From assembly GCA_020161935.1 (NCBI GenBank), contig JAIUNI010000002.1, positions 124,001 through 188,000 of the forward strand: a DNA stretch of 64,000 bases, read 5' to 3'. A program made the position numbers and the translations under genes. The notes beneath the pieces were generated by a model. That model saw only the letters and a list, made by a program, of their open reading frames with translations, ran no database searches and was not told where the DNA came from. The first letter of the stretch is position 1; each line of letters begins with the position of its first letter. Origin of the DNA: Chloroflexota bacterium (GTDB taxonomy: Bacteria; Chloroflexota; Anaerolineae; Aggregatilineales; Phototrophicaceae). Below are positions 42,085 through 50,698 of this stretch, in pieces.

Positions 42085-45033
42085 ATGACACAGAACGACG
42101 TTGTGAACAAGACGGACACCTTCGACACACCTGGTACCGGACGACGCGAATTCCTAAACGCACTCTATACAGGTAGTCCCGACAACCTCTACCTCGAACT
42201 GCGCTGTATCCATCCGACTACCGGCGAGGCACGTTCACTCTGGGGACGGATGGGCAAAAAGACCGAACTGGCAGCCGCACTCAAGCAGGCAGAGACATTG
42301 AATCGTGAGGGTTTCGGAGTGTACTTTGCGCCCTGTCTGAGGAAAGGAAAACAGGGCAAGGCAGAAGCTGCTGCACTCGTTCCGGCATTGTGGGTGGATA
42401 TTGACTGTGATGGGGATGCCCACCAGCGCGACCAGAACTTAACACGTCTCAGCGACTTCGATCCCGCGCCCTCCTTCATCCTCGACAGCGGTGGCGGCTG
42501 GCATGGCTACTGGCTGCTGGATGAACCGTTCCACCTTCAGGGGGATGTTGACCGCCAGAAAATCGCAGGCATTTTGCGAGGTTTATTCTCTGCTTTAGGC
42601 GGCGATCCTGAATATGTGAAAACCGTCGCCGGAATAATGCGACTGCCTGATTCAGTGAATACCAAGCCCGAGCGCGGTGGTGTCGTGGTCACGGTGGTCG
42701 AAAGCCATCTGGAACGCCAATATCCGCTGGAAACCTTCGCCTGGCTGGAGAGCCAGCCGCAGCAAACGAGCTATGACAGCTTGAAAGTGGTAACGCTAAA
42801 CGGGAATGGACAGCGTCCGCTCCCGTCGCGCACCGAAACCTATCTGGCATCCGGCGCGACGAACGGCACACGCAACAATGAACTCTTCGCCGCAGCCTGC
42901 CAACTGCGCGATGCTGGACACACCCAGACGGATGCGGAACGCGAACTCATCCCGCGCCACCTTGCCAGCGGCAGCAGTGAGCGCGAGGCGCTGGCGACCA
43001 TCCAGAGTGCCTTCAGCCGCCCGGCGCGTAACCCGATTCCGTCACCCAGAGAACAGGCACGCCAGCAGGTCGGCCAACTGGTGAGCCTGTTTACGATTGA
43101 GCAGAAGGCGGAGCGACCTACTACAGAGCAGATTGTGGCTGCCGTTGAAGCCTGCATCCACCTCAATCCGGTGGAATGGGCGGAAGAACGCCAGCGCCTC
43201 AAAGCCGTGTGCGGTGACGGCTTAAAAATCGGTGATATTGACCGTCTCTATAAGGAAAAGAAGCGTGCCAGTTCGCAGCAGCGGGAGCAGGACTATCTCG
43301 ATATCGAGAGCTATCTTCTGCGTGATGGGAAGATCATCTATCGCAAAGAAAGCTATCGCGGCACGCTGGAAAAGACCGTCGTGGACTGGACAGCCACCGC
43401 GCTCTACCAGACCTGCCAGGTCGATGATGACGGTAAAGAGGCGCACACAACCGCGCTGGAGCTGCGGCGCGGTGACTTCGTGAAAAAGCTCAGTGTACCG
43501 GGGGATGTCTTTGTCGATGATGTAGCGCTGCGCCGCTTCATCGGCGCGAATGCCGGGTCGCAGTATGTGGTTCGTGCCGGAATGTCGAAACATCTGGTTC
43601 CCGCCATTGTGCAGTTATCCGGCGAATTTCCCACCCACCGGCACTACAATTTCATGGGCTGGATGGAATTAGATGACAGATGGGTCTATGTCTCCCCACA
43701 GGACTGCATCACGGCAAAGGGGAAATTGAGCGAACCACCGTCGGTTGAACTGGACCACCGTCTGCGCGATTACGGTTTGCAGGCGACAGGGTGGAACGAA
43801 AGTCTCGCGGCGTTCGATGCGATTACGAAGGTGGTGCCACCTAAACTGGCATCGTGTCTGATTGCTTTCGCACTCCTGCCTGTGCTTCAGCGGTTTTTCC
43901 CCGCAGCCGCACCGCGACCTGCAGTGCATCTGGTCGGCACATCCGGCAGCGGCAAGTCGGAGATTGCCTCGCTGTTGAGCAGTTTCTACGGGCAGTTTAG
44001 CCGCGATACACCACCCGCTCAGTGGGGCGATACTATCAACACCGTTGAAACATTGGGGTATCCACTGGCAGACAGCCTGTTCTGGGTAGATGACTACAAA
44101 AGCATCTACGCCGATGAAAAAACCTTCACCCGTTTTCTGCAAAGCTATTCACGCGGCATGGGGCGCGGACGCTTGACCCGTGAAGCGAAGGTACGCCATG
44201 AAAAACCCTGTCGCGGGCTGATCCTCTCAACCGGGGAGACCACCATTGAGGGCGAGATGTCGGTGGTGGCGCGAATGCTGGTGCTGGAAATCCCACCCTG
44301 GGAGAAGCGCGATCCGGGTGGGCAGGCACTGGTGCAGGCGGAGCGCTTACGTGAACATCTGCCGGGCTTTACCGCGCATTTCGCGTCATGGGTAGCGAAG
44401 CAGCTTGAGCAGGGTGATCTGAAAACCGACCTCGCCAACCGCTTCAGCAGCAATATGCGCGGTTACCGTGAAAAACTCGCCGCTGAAGTTGGCGGACAGT
44501 CCAACACCGGGCGGGTCATCCAGAACTGGGCGGTACTGATAACGGTGTACCAGATGCTTTCGCGCTTCCTCGCCGAGATGGATGAGAATTATCTACTGCC
44601 AGCTTGGAAAGATGCCATCGTCGAGAGTGTTCGCACGTTGCGGCAGGAACGCGCCAGCGAGGTGTTCCTCGACATTCTGGGACAACTCATCGCGGGTGGA
44701 CAGGCAGTGATTGACGATGATATGAAGAATCCGCGTGAATATCCGCCGGGTGTGACTGTAATCGGATACAAGGATGAGGGATTTGTTTATCTACTGCCGG
44801 AGATTGCCCACCGGGAAGTCAACCGCGTGCAGCCGCTGCGCTTCACCGTAACCGCCATTGGGATGCAGTTGCGCGAAGACGGCATCCTGATACCGGGACC
44901 CAATAACCTCAGCACGCAGAAGCGCGTCCGGGGTAGTCGCGTGCGATTCTGGCAGTTGACCTCCGAATCCTTTGTTGAGACAGTTGAGCCACCTGAGACG
45001 GTGAGCAGCAAACCCGCAAAAATGCCGACATAA
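42085..45033 (+). CDS. archaeo-eukaryotic-type primase fused to a P-loop ATPase, copy R
   Basis: 982 residues, starting at the ATG of MTQND. Primase motif VDIDCDGD lies at 104-111 and GGGWHGYWLL near 138; Walker A GTSGSGKS and the WVDDYK segment follow in the C-terminal half. Compared with copy L, the primase and ATPase cores are highly similar, but residues about 370-560 and the C-terminal tail differ strongly. The different middle and tail parallel the different iterons beside each gene, so these parts may contact the origin. The 3' end again contains iteron units. Confidence 0.82.
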   Translation: MTQNDVVNKTDTFDTPGTGRREFLNALYTGSPDNLYLELRCIHPTTGEARSLWGRMGKKTELAAALKQAETLNREGFGVYFAPCLRKGKQGKAEAAALVPALWVDIDCDGDAHQRDQNLTRLSDFDPAPSFILDSGGGWHGYWLLDEPFHLQGDVDRQKIAGILRGLFSALGGDPEYVKTVAGIMRLPDSVNTKPERGGVVVTVVESHLERQYPLETFAWLESQPQQTSYDSLKVVTLNGNGQRPLPSRTETYLASGATNGTRNNELFAAACQLRDAGHTQTDAERELIPRHLASGSSEREALATIQSAFSRPARNPIPSPREQARQQVGQLVSLFTIEQKAERPTTEQIVAAVEACIHLNPVEWAEERQRLKAVCGDGLKIGDIDRLYKEKKRASSQQREQDYLDIESYLLRDGKIIYRKESYRGTLEKTVVDWTATALYQTCQVDDDGKEAHTTALELRRGDFVKKLSVPGDVFVDDVALRRFIGANAGSQYVVRAGMSKHLVPAIVQLSGEFPTHRHYNFMGWMELDDRWVYVSPQDCITAKGKLSEPPSVELDHRLRDYGLQATGWNESLAAFDAITKVVPPKLASCLIAFALLPVLQRFFPAAAPRPAVHLVGTSGSGKSEIASLLSSFYGQFSRDTPPAQWGDTINTVETLGYPLADSLFWVDDYKSIYADEKTFTRFLQSYSRGMGRGRLTREAKVRHEKPCRGLILSTGETTIEGEMSVVARMLVLEIPPWEKRDPGGQALVQAERLREHLPGFTAHFASWVAKQLEQGDLKTDLANRFSSNMRGYREKLAAEVGGQSNTGRVIQNWAVLITVYQMLSRFLAEMDENYLLPAWKDAIVESVRTLRQERASEVFLDILGQLIAGGQAVIDDDMKNPREYPPGVTVIGYKDEGFVYLLPEIAHREVNRVQPLRFTVTAIGMQLREDGILIPGPNNLSTQKRVRGSRVRFWQLTSESFVETVEPPETVSSKPAKMPT

Positions 45034-45075
45034 GTGCCTGTAAACAGGGTGAGACACCTGAGACTCTTGAGACAT
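44975..45075 (+). repeat. iteron-like arrays 1 and 2, right replicon
   Basis: Array 1 (44975-45001, inside the primase gene) and array 2 (45049-45075) each contain three 9-bp units of the form N-TGAG(A/C)C-NN. The arrangement of three units per 27-bp array equals that of the left replicon, where the core is GTGAC instead of GAGAC. Confidence 0.65.
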
Positions 45076-45088
45076 AGAGTCTCTTTTT
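45060..45088 (+). terminator. rho-independent terminator of primase copy R
   Basis: GAGACTC and GAGTCTC form a 7-bp stem with a 10-base loop, followed directly by TTTTT. It overlaps the second and third units of iteron array 2, so terminator and origin share sequence. Confidence 0.7.
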
Positions 45089-45125
45089 ATTCATCATAGC
45101 GTTCAAATTCAAAAAGTACGGATAC

Positions 45126-45734
45126 TCATGTCCACCTGCGGTTGAATATCGGATCAGTGGCTTTCAGCAGCCCTTTGCTGATGAGGCGCGAACCGAGCAG
45201 GGCAAAGCCTTCTTTTCCCAGCAGGCTTTGTAGCTTATCACGGCTTTCATCGTTTACCTTGAAGCAAAACAGGATTTCGCCCACGCTCCCAAAATCTATA
45301 AGTTTGAGCAAAACCTCATCGGGTAGCTCCAGCGTAAAGACCGGTTGATGGTGTTTCAGGCAATCCTGAAGCAAATCCTGGAAGGCTTGTGCTTTTCGTA
45401 GAAAAGTCTCCGTTTGTCGGCGGCTCTCGCGCCATTCCTCTCTCAGTTCGTTCATTCCAGTGAGGCTGTCGATAACCATTTTTCCCTGCCATCCAGCCCA
45501 GAATTTTTTCCAGTATGCCTGCTGCTTCTCGAGCTTTGCGATGCAGGTTTCACAATTGATTTCCGCCTGCTGGCATTCGTCGTATGGGATGGTAAGTTCA
45601 ACGCCGCAGTAGGTTTTAATGTTCGTATACTGGTAGGCAACACCTGTTGGCTCAAGATAACGGCGTTCGATAATGTGGACCCGCGCAGCATCCGACGCAA
45701 AACGGATGGCGACGAGATAGGCATTCCATTCCAT
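45126..45734 (-). CDS. hypothetical protein nested between iteron arrays
   Basis: A 202-residue protein of unknown family. Four cysteines in TYCGVELTIPYDECQQAEINCETCIAK style spacing (C-x9-C-x6-C-x2-C) could bind a metal. The rest is mainly helical and hydrophilic. It lies opposite in direction to the primase, between iteron arrays 2 and 3, and has no counterpart in copy L. A copy-control or origin-binding function is possible but unproven. Confidence 0.6.
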   Translation of the reverse strand: MEWNAYLVAIRFASDAARVHIIERRYLEPTGVAYQYTNIKTYCGVELTIPYDECQQAEINCETCIAKLEKQQAYWKKFWAGWQGKMVIDSLTGMNELREEWRESRRQTETFLRKAQAFQDLLQDCLKHHQPVFTLELPDEVLLKLIDFGSVGEILFCFKVNDESRDKLQSLLGKEGFALLGSRLISKGLLKATDPIFNRRWT

Positions 45735-45747
45735 AATTCATCCCCGG

Positions 45748-45879
45748 TTGTCTCAAGTGGCTCAGGTGGCTCAGGCTGAGACAATGATTTTTACTGAATT
45801 TCAAAAAAATCGCACCCCCATCCAACCTGACATCTGAGTCCGCAATTTAGGGGTGAGACAGTTGAGACACCTGAGACGC
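45748..45879. repeat. iteron-like arrays 3 and 4, right replicon
   Basis: Array 3 (45748-45774) has three 9-bp units in reverse orientation, reading TGAGCCAC twice and TTGAGACAA on the minus strand. Array 4 (45853-45879) has three units in forward orientation (GTGAGACAG, TTGAGACAC, CTGAGACGC). One further unit stands at 45776-45784. The facing arrays bracket an A-rich segment that could be the duplex-unwinding element. Confidence 0.65.
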
Positions 45880-45983
45880 ATTCCGCCTCAATGACTTGTT
45901 CCCTTCACCAGCGTAGTTCACCCCTGTCCTAACCGTTCGACGTATTTTCTCCTCGCACTACCGCCGCGCGGCGATCTTACAGC

Positions 45984-46106
45984 GCGGGGTTCCCTCCTAA
46001 CCAGCACCAGTAGCGGTACGCCAGTACCACCGTTCCGGCGGGACTGCCGAACCACTGCTTTCCCGGTGGGATGCTGGTCAGGTTCCTCCCTCAGCGCTGA
46101 CCCCGC
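45984..46106 (+). ncRNA. candidate structured leader RNA
   Basis: Nested long-range pairings: GCGGGGT (45984-45990) with ACCCCGC (46100-46106), and ACCAGCA (46000-46006) with TGCTGGT (46072-46078), enclosing further GC-rich hairpins. The structure ends 65 bases before the sigma-like gene. It might be a regulatory leader or a small RNA. No known riboswitch consensus was recognised. Nothing else is supported in 45880-46170. Confidence 0.4.
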
Positions 46107-46170
46107 ATAGTCGAGCGGTAGCGCTCAACGTGCTGGCGATTTCCAGCGTGATTGAGGAGGGGTAGTCCCC

Positions 46171-47064
46171 ATGTTCGACAACGATGTTCGTTCCAGTATC
46201 CGCGCCAAGATTCGTCCGTTTCCGCGTGTTGCGACCTATCCGACAGGATGGGCTGGTCAGCGTACCTTTGAGCAGATTTACGATGATCTGATTCCCAGTT
46301 TCAACCGCCTGCTGCGTTACTACCGCAATCACGAACTGGACATCCCGGACTTGATTGCCCACGCCTTCATGCGGCTGTGGATGGACATCAGCGCCGACAT
46401 CTCCATGCTGGCAGCGGTAGACAAAGGCGGAGCGCTCAAGCTGCTGCTGAACCGTACCAATCCGCAGCTCTACCGCAAGTTCTACCGTCGGGAGATGTAT
46501 CTGGAAGACATCGCTACCCGCAGCGGTGATCCTGACGATTTCATCATCGACGGCTTCGATCATTCTCATATCATTGGTCACGCTACCTACGCTGAAGCCA
46601 TTGAACTCCGCGTTGACATTGAAAAGGTCATCACCGAGATGGCGGAGAAGTACATGGACAGCCTACCGCATCTGGCAGCGTTGTACTACATCACCACTGA
46701 AGTCGGACCAGACGACGCGGCAGCCATCGCTGGACGCAGCGGTACAAAGAAGTGCTGGTGGTTGACGAGCGTGGTCAAGCCGATGCGCGAAGAGTTGTGT
46801 GAAAAACTGGAACTCTTCAAGCCGCGCCAAGAAACGTGGCGGGATCGACATCTCGCCGGGGTAGAAGCGCCGCTGCTGCGCCTGGTCGCCCGTTATGAAG
46901 CGGAAGGCAACCTCCGTATGGCAGCGACGGTGCAGAGTATGGGAGCCTACGAAAGCTGCAAAACTCTGGTTGAGCGGCTGGGGTTATCGAAATATACCAT
47001 CCACATGCTGCGGCGAAACGCCCACAAGGAATTAAATCGTGTTTATGGATGTGCGATTCAATAA
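46171..47064 (+). CDS. sigma-70-like or helix-turn-helix regulatory protein
   Basis: A 297-residue protein. The N-terminal region (FEQIYDDLIPSFNRLLRYYR, then PDLIAHAFMRLWMDI) resembles sigma region 2. The C-terminal RLGLSKYTIHMLRRNAHKELNRV looks like the recognition helix-turn-helix of sigma region 4. The middle is helical, with an unusual DAAAIAGRSGTKK segment that could be another HTH. It may direct transcription of the element or its replication genes. GGAGG lies about eight bases before the ATG. The similarity is by pattern only; a plasmid replication regulator is an alternative. Confidence 0.5.
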   Translation: MFDNDVRSSIRAKIRPFPRVATYPTGWAGQRTFEQIYDDLIPSFNRLLRYYRNHELDIPDLIAHAFMRLWMDISADISMLAAVDKGGALKLLLNRTNPQLYRKFYRREMYLEDIATRSGDPDDFIIDGFDHSHIIGHATYAEAIELRVDIEKVITEMAEKYMDSLPHLAALYYITTEVGPDDAAAIAGRSGTKKCWWLTSVVKPMREELCEKLELFKPRQETWRDRHLAGVEAPLLRLVARYEAEGNLRMAATVQSMGAYESCKTLVERLGLSKYTIHMLRRNAHKELNRVYGCAIQ

Positions 47065-47264
47065 CATTATGTCAGGGCTGAGACATTAAACCAGCCAAAA
47101 TCTTCTCGTTATGGTTGAGTGAACAGACTTTTGTTATAGTGATAGGGTTTAGGTGGTTTGTTTGCGAGCATTAGCAAATTTCCATGCTCCTAGTAGCCTA
47201 ACAACCACCGCCTCAAGACAGATATGTTACTCATGTCAAAGCTAGGGCAATGTGAGGTGGTTCT
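47065..47264. other. intergenic region before the defence operon
   Basis: 200 bases, clearly A+T-richer than upstream. It contains one iteron-like unit (CTGAGACAT at 47078-47086), a TATAGT box at about 47136-47141 with a TTGAGT box 14 bases before it, which would be a weak promoter, and a GAGGTGG ribosome site before the TTG start of the next gene. The base-composition change suggests a cargo boundary here. Confidence 0.35.
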
Positions 47265-49067
47265 TTGAACAATCAAAATCCATTCGTCTATGAGTTTCTT
47301 ACGATTTATAGCCAAAGCGATCGTAGTACAGGTGGCACCAGAGGATACGATCAAAAGACCTATGTTGAAACCAAACTAGACACTTATTTGGCTCCCATAA
47401 TAGGTGATCCGAAGACCAAATTGGTAGTGCTTACTGGAAATGCTGGAGATGGAAAGACTGCTTTTATACAGCGCCTAGAAAGTATTGCCCGTTCCAATGG
47501 AGCAGAATTTAAGTGGGAGACAGATAATGGATGCCTTTTTATAGCTAATGGTGTCACATATGAGACCCTTTATGACGGTAGCCAAGACTTTGAGGGGACA
47601 AATAATGATGCTGTCCTTGCAGCTTTTTTCCAGCAGTTTGAAGGCGACAAGCCTCCAACTGGCAACTTTACCAAAATCATCGCTATTAATGAAGGTAAAT
47701 TGCGTGATTTCCTTCTTCGTAAATCTCAATATAAATGGATCGGGAAGCAAACGCATCATTACCTCGAATATGAAAGCTTTCACCCACATCAGTCCCTAGT
47801 GTTCGTCAACCTGAATCTGCGCTCAGTCGTGGATATCAAGGCTGACACAGAAAGCTTGTTTGATCTTTTACTGGGCAGATTCTTAGACCTCAATTCTGAT
47901 CTGGGGTTTTGGGAGCACTGCTTACCTGAGAACTGTGCTTTTGCTGATAGATGTTATATCCGATATAACGTTGACAGTTTCCGTGATCCATTGTGCGGAT
48001 CGGAAATACGTCAGAGGCTGAAGCACCTGTTTTTAGCGGTACACTTCCGCAAAATTCGTCACATTACTATGCGTGATTTAAGATCAATTCTTTCCTTTAT
48101 CCTCTTTAATAAGGCGACCTGTGAACAGTTGCAGGTCCACATCCATTCCGAAAGCCCCTTTATTGAAAAGTTTTACTATAATGCCGCATTCAACGGGGCT
48201 GAGCGGGACCGGATTGCACAGTTACTCGGCGAGATGGATGTTGCGACTGTTAGCAATCCGAAACTGGACAGTTTTATACATTTTCACGCGCCAGATAGTA
48301 CGGAAATACAAGAGCTTTTAATCAAGGGAAACCTTGATAATCAAGCTGATTTAGTCCATTTACAGTATCTATTCCATAACCGCCCTGAAGGAACTACAGA
48401 TGTTGATGTTCGGCGTCACAAGAACGCCGAACTGTATCACGCTGCAATGCGACGAAAACTATTTTTTGAGGGTGATGAGGAAAAAATGAGGGCGGCAGGT
48501 TTACCAACTTGGAAGGAAATGCTCCCGTATCGCCAGTTCAGCCGCTTTCTTAGTGTCATTGAACAGGGTTCTGACCCTGACAATAGCCTTCGAGATGAGA
48601 TTACGTTGGCAATTAGTAAATCGGAACGTATTTACAACGAGATTGTAGGCACTGAAAATTTATGCTTACGTTCTGTTGGTGCAAAACAAAATCAGACTAA
48701 GGCGTTTTACGGTTTTCCTGCATCACAGTTTCAGGTTGTAGTCAAGGATATTGGTTCGCAAAACACTTACCTTGAGCATTTGCCTAACTGCATTTACTAC
48801 CGACGTACAAGCGAACAAGGTGAAGCAGATCAGTCAGTTGAGTTGGAAATCCCTTTAGATTTATTTGAGATCCTGTTCCGAATAAAAGATGGATATGTAC
48901 CAACAGCCAGCGAAATTCGCACCTTCTTTCTGAACTTAGAAATGTTCAAACGGCGTGTAACCTCCAGACGGTCAGATCGAGTTTTTTTAACGGATGATGA
49001 CACGAACTTGTTTGAAATCAAAAGCGACTCCGAATTACGGATTGTCATGACCAAGTTAGGTGGATGA
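47265..49067 (+). CDS. DptF-like P-loop ATPase of a restriction system
   Basis: A 600-residue protein with a Walker A motif, GNAGDGKT, at 58-65, close to the N-terminus as in DptF of phosphorothioation-dependent restriction systems. The remainder, with a cysteine-containing segment (LPENCAFADRCYIRYN), has no further motif I can name. TTG is the only plausible start, five bases after GAGGTGG. It is the first gene of a five-gene operon with DptH-like and methyltransferase genes. It would provide an ATPase subunit of the restriction complex. Naming rests on motif, size and gene order; a BREX-type ATPase is less likely because no PglZ or BrxC is present. Confidence 0.6.
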   Translation: MNNQNPFVYEFLTIYSQSDRSTGGTRGYDQKTYVETKLDTYLAPIIGDPKTKLVVLTGNAGDGKTAFIQRLESIARSNGAEFKWETDNGCLFIANGVTYETLYDGSQDFEGTNNDAVLAAFFQQFEGDKPPTGNFTKIIAINEGKLRDFLLRKSQYKWIGKQTHHYLEYESFHPHQSLVFVNLNLRSVVDIKADTESLFDLLLGRFLDLNSDLGFWEHCLPENCAFADRCYIRYNVDSFRDPLCGSEIRQRLKHLFLAVHFRKIRHITMRDLRSILSFILFNKATCEQLQVHIHSESPFIEKFYYNAAFNGAERDRIAQLLGEMDVATVSNPKLDSFIHFHAPDSTEIQELLIKGNLDNQADLVHLQYLFHNRPEGTTDVDVRRHKNAELYHAAMRRKLFFEGDEEKMRAAGLPTWKEMLPYRQFSRFLSVIEQGSDPDNSLRDEITLAISKSERIYNEIVGTENLCLRSVGAKQNQTKAFYGFPASQFQVVVKDIGSQNTYLEHLPNCIYYRRTSEQGEADQSVELEIPLDLFEILFRIKDGYVPTASEIRTFFLNLEMFKRRVTSRRSDRVFLTDDDTNLFEIKSDSELRIVMTKLGG

Positions 49068-49070
49068 ACT

Positions 49071-50690
49071 ATGGCACTGGATAAAAGACATAAGGCATTT
49101 CGATTTAACAAAGCACTGCCGATTGATGCCAATAATGTTATTTTCGAGCAGGCATTCGCGCGATTTTTGGTGTTAGTCAGAACTAGTGGATTACCTATTA
49201 CTTCAACAACGAAGGAAACACTTCACCCTGAGGATTTGATTGAAGTAGTTACAAGGGATATCGCTCATTTTCAAGGTATTAAGGAAGATCCTCAACGCAA
49301 GAGATTGCTTGAGCATTGGATTGCAAATGACTTTGCAACTGTGGTAAGAGAAGGTCGCAGCCGTGCAGGTGAAGCAAGGATTGCAAATCTTAAACCCATA
49401 CATATGAGCACTATCAAGTTGCTTGATCCCCGCATCCGTAGTCAAGACCGTGATGTCAGTGTGTTCTTGTACAACGTTTTCCGGGATTCGGGTCTCATAA
49501 TCGGAGACCAAGAGTCGTTCATGCCTTTTTTAACTCATGGAACCGTCGATTTCGGAGAACATGATCTAAAGCTTGACGAGGGACGCGCCCAAGGTAGTGA
49601 TATTGAAACTTTGTTTTTACTCCGGCTGCTTGAGAATTTCAAAGTTGATAAGGCAGATAAGAGACGTAAGGTCGAGGGGTACGACTTTCTTTGCCCGGCT
49701 CAGAAGCAATTACTTATACATGATACAGCACGGCTACTGGTTTATAAGGATAGTATTCCTAGACGTGAGTTAATTCAATATCTCATGACTTTATTTTCTT
49801 TCCACACCGCACTCTATTGCATTCGATCATTTTCAATTGTCAACGCGATATTTGACAAAAAGAAAGTTCGTTGCAGTCGCTGCAAAAATATTCGCGCTGA
49901 ATCTCTCGGTGATCTCTGCGAATGTGAACATCACCCTGACATTTTTGTTGACTTAACCAATGGACAGGATGAAGTTTGTGATGCTATAGCGAAGGAGAAA
50001 GTTGCACGACACTATGCTATCATGCACCGCTACTTCCGCTCACATTACAAATTGAAGAAACTCGATGAGTTTGCGAGTACATTCCCTGGGTACACAGGCT
50101 CCATTGAGGAACTAATCAAGTTTTCGAACCATAGAGACTTAGACGGTTATTTCCGCGTCAAACTTGGTGAGATATCTGCTCCAGAAAATGGTGAGGAACA
50201 AGACCCCGAGATTAAATCCATTTTGAATCTGGAACTACCTCCGTTTGATGCGTATATAGAAATACTGTACCAGAAGACTTTCAAAAACCGTGTGCGTAAT
50301 CACAAAAAAATGATGGCATCGCTATGCGGACTTAATCAAGAAGATGGTTTTCTGCACGGTGGACGAGGCAAGCAACGCAAATATGTATTAGGTAATCAAT
50401 TGCTTGAATTGCTTGTTCAATTGGCTGTAGTCACACATAGAGGTGGGCAATTTGCGACTCAGCCAATCACGATTTCAGAATTTATGCAGTGGATACGTAC
50501 CCGCTATGGAATACTTATAGACACAACTGGACAAACTATTGATAGCCCCGAGATTGCTCGCGCACTAGAACGAAATTACAATGCTCTTAAAGATCGTCTC
50601 AGGCAATTGGGTTTCTTTACAGACTTGTCTGATGCTTCGATATCACAAGTGATTCGTCCGCGCTTCCCAATTCAAGCTGAGAAACGGTAA
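49071..50690 (+). CDS. zinc-cluster protein in the DptG position
   Basis: A 539-residue protein whose start lies three bases after the DptF-like stop. A probable zinc site comprises C268, C271, C283 and C285 followed by two histidines. The rest is mainly helical, with a C-terminal region GIDTTGQTIDSPEIARALERNYNALKDRLRQLGF-like that may be a winged helix. I did not recognise a family directly. Its place between DptF-like ATPase and the other restriction genes fits DptG, the least-characterised subunit of Dpt systems. Confidence 0.55.
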   Translation: MALDKRHKAFRFNKALPIDANNVIFEQAFARFLVLVRTSGLPITSTTKETLHPEDLIEVVTRDIAHFQGIKEDPQRKRLLEHWIANDFATVVREGRSRAGEARIANLKPIHMSTIKLLDPRIRSQDRDVSVFLYNVFRDSGLIIGDQESFMPFLTHGTVDFGEHDLKLDEGRAQGSDIETLFLLRLLENFKVDKADKRRKVEGYDFLCPAQKQLLIHDTARLLVYKDSIPRRELIQYLMTLFSFHTALYCIRSFSIVNAIFDKKKVRCSRCKNIRAESLGDLCECEHHPDIFVDLTNGQDEVCDAIAKEKVARHYAIMHRYFRSHYKLKKLDEFASTFPGYTGSIEELIKFSNHRDLDGYFRVKLGEISAPENGEEQDPEIKSILNLELPPFDAYIEILYQKTFKNRVRNHKKMMASLCGLNQEDGFLHGGRGKQRKYVLGNQLLELLVQLAVVTHRGGQFATQPITISEFMQWIRTRYGILIDTTGQTIDSPEIARALERNYNALKDRLRQLGFFTDLSDASISQVIRPRFPIQAEKR

Positions 50691-50698
50691 TAGAACTC

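Larger units (their letters stand above)
38463..45879 (+). repeat. backbone copy R, inverted relative to 5543-14798
   Basis: It holds the same gene order as copy L on the opposite strand, with an uninterrupted relaxase, an extra 202-aa gene between iteron arrays, and iterons of a different base sequence. The left border of homology lies just upstream of the ParM start, because the sequences before ParM in L and R are unrelated. Confidence 0.8.

Noticed and set aside
46078..46581. A 167-codon minus-strand frame opposite the sigma-like gene
   Set aside because: It is the antisense shadow of the plus-strand gene, which has the ribosome site and sigma-like motifs.
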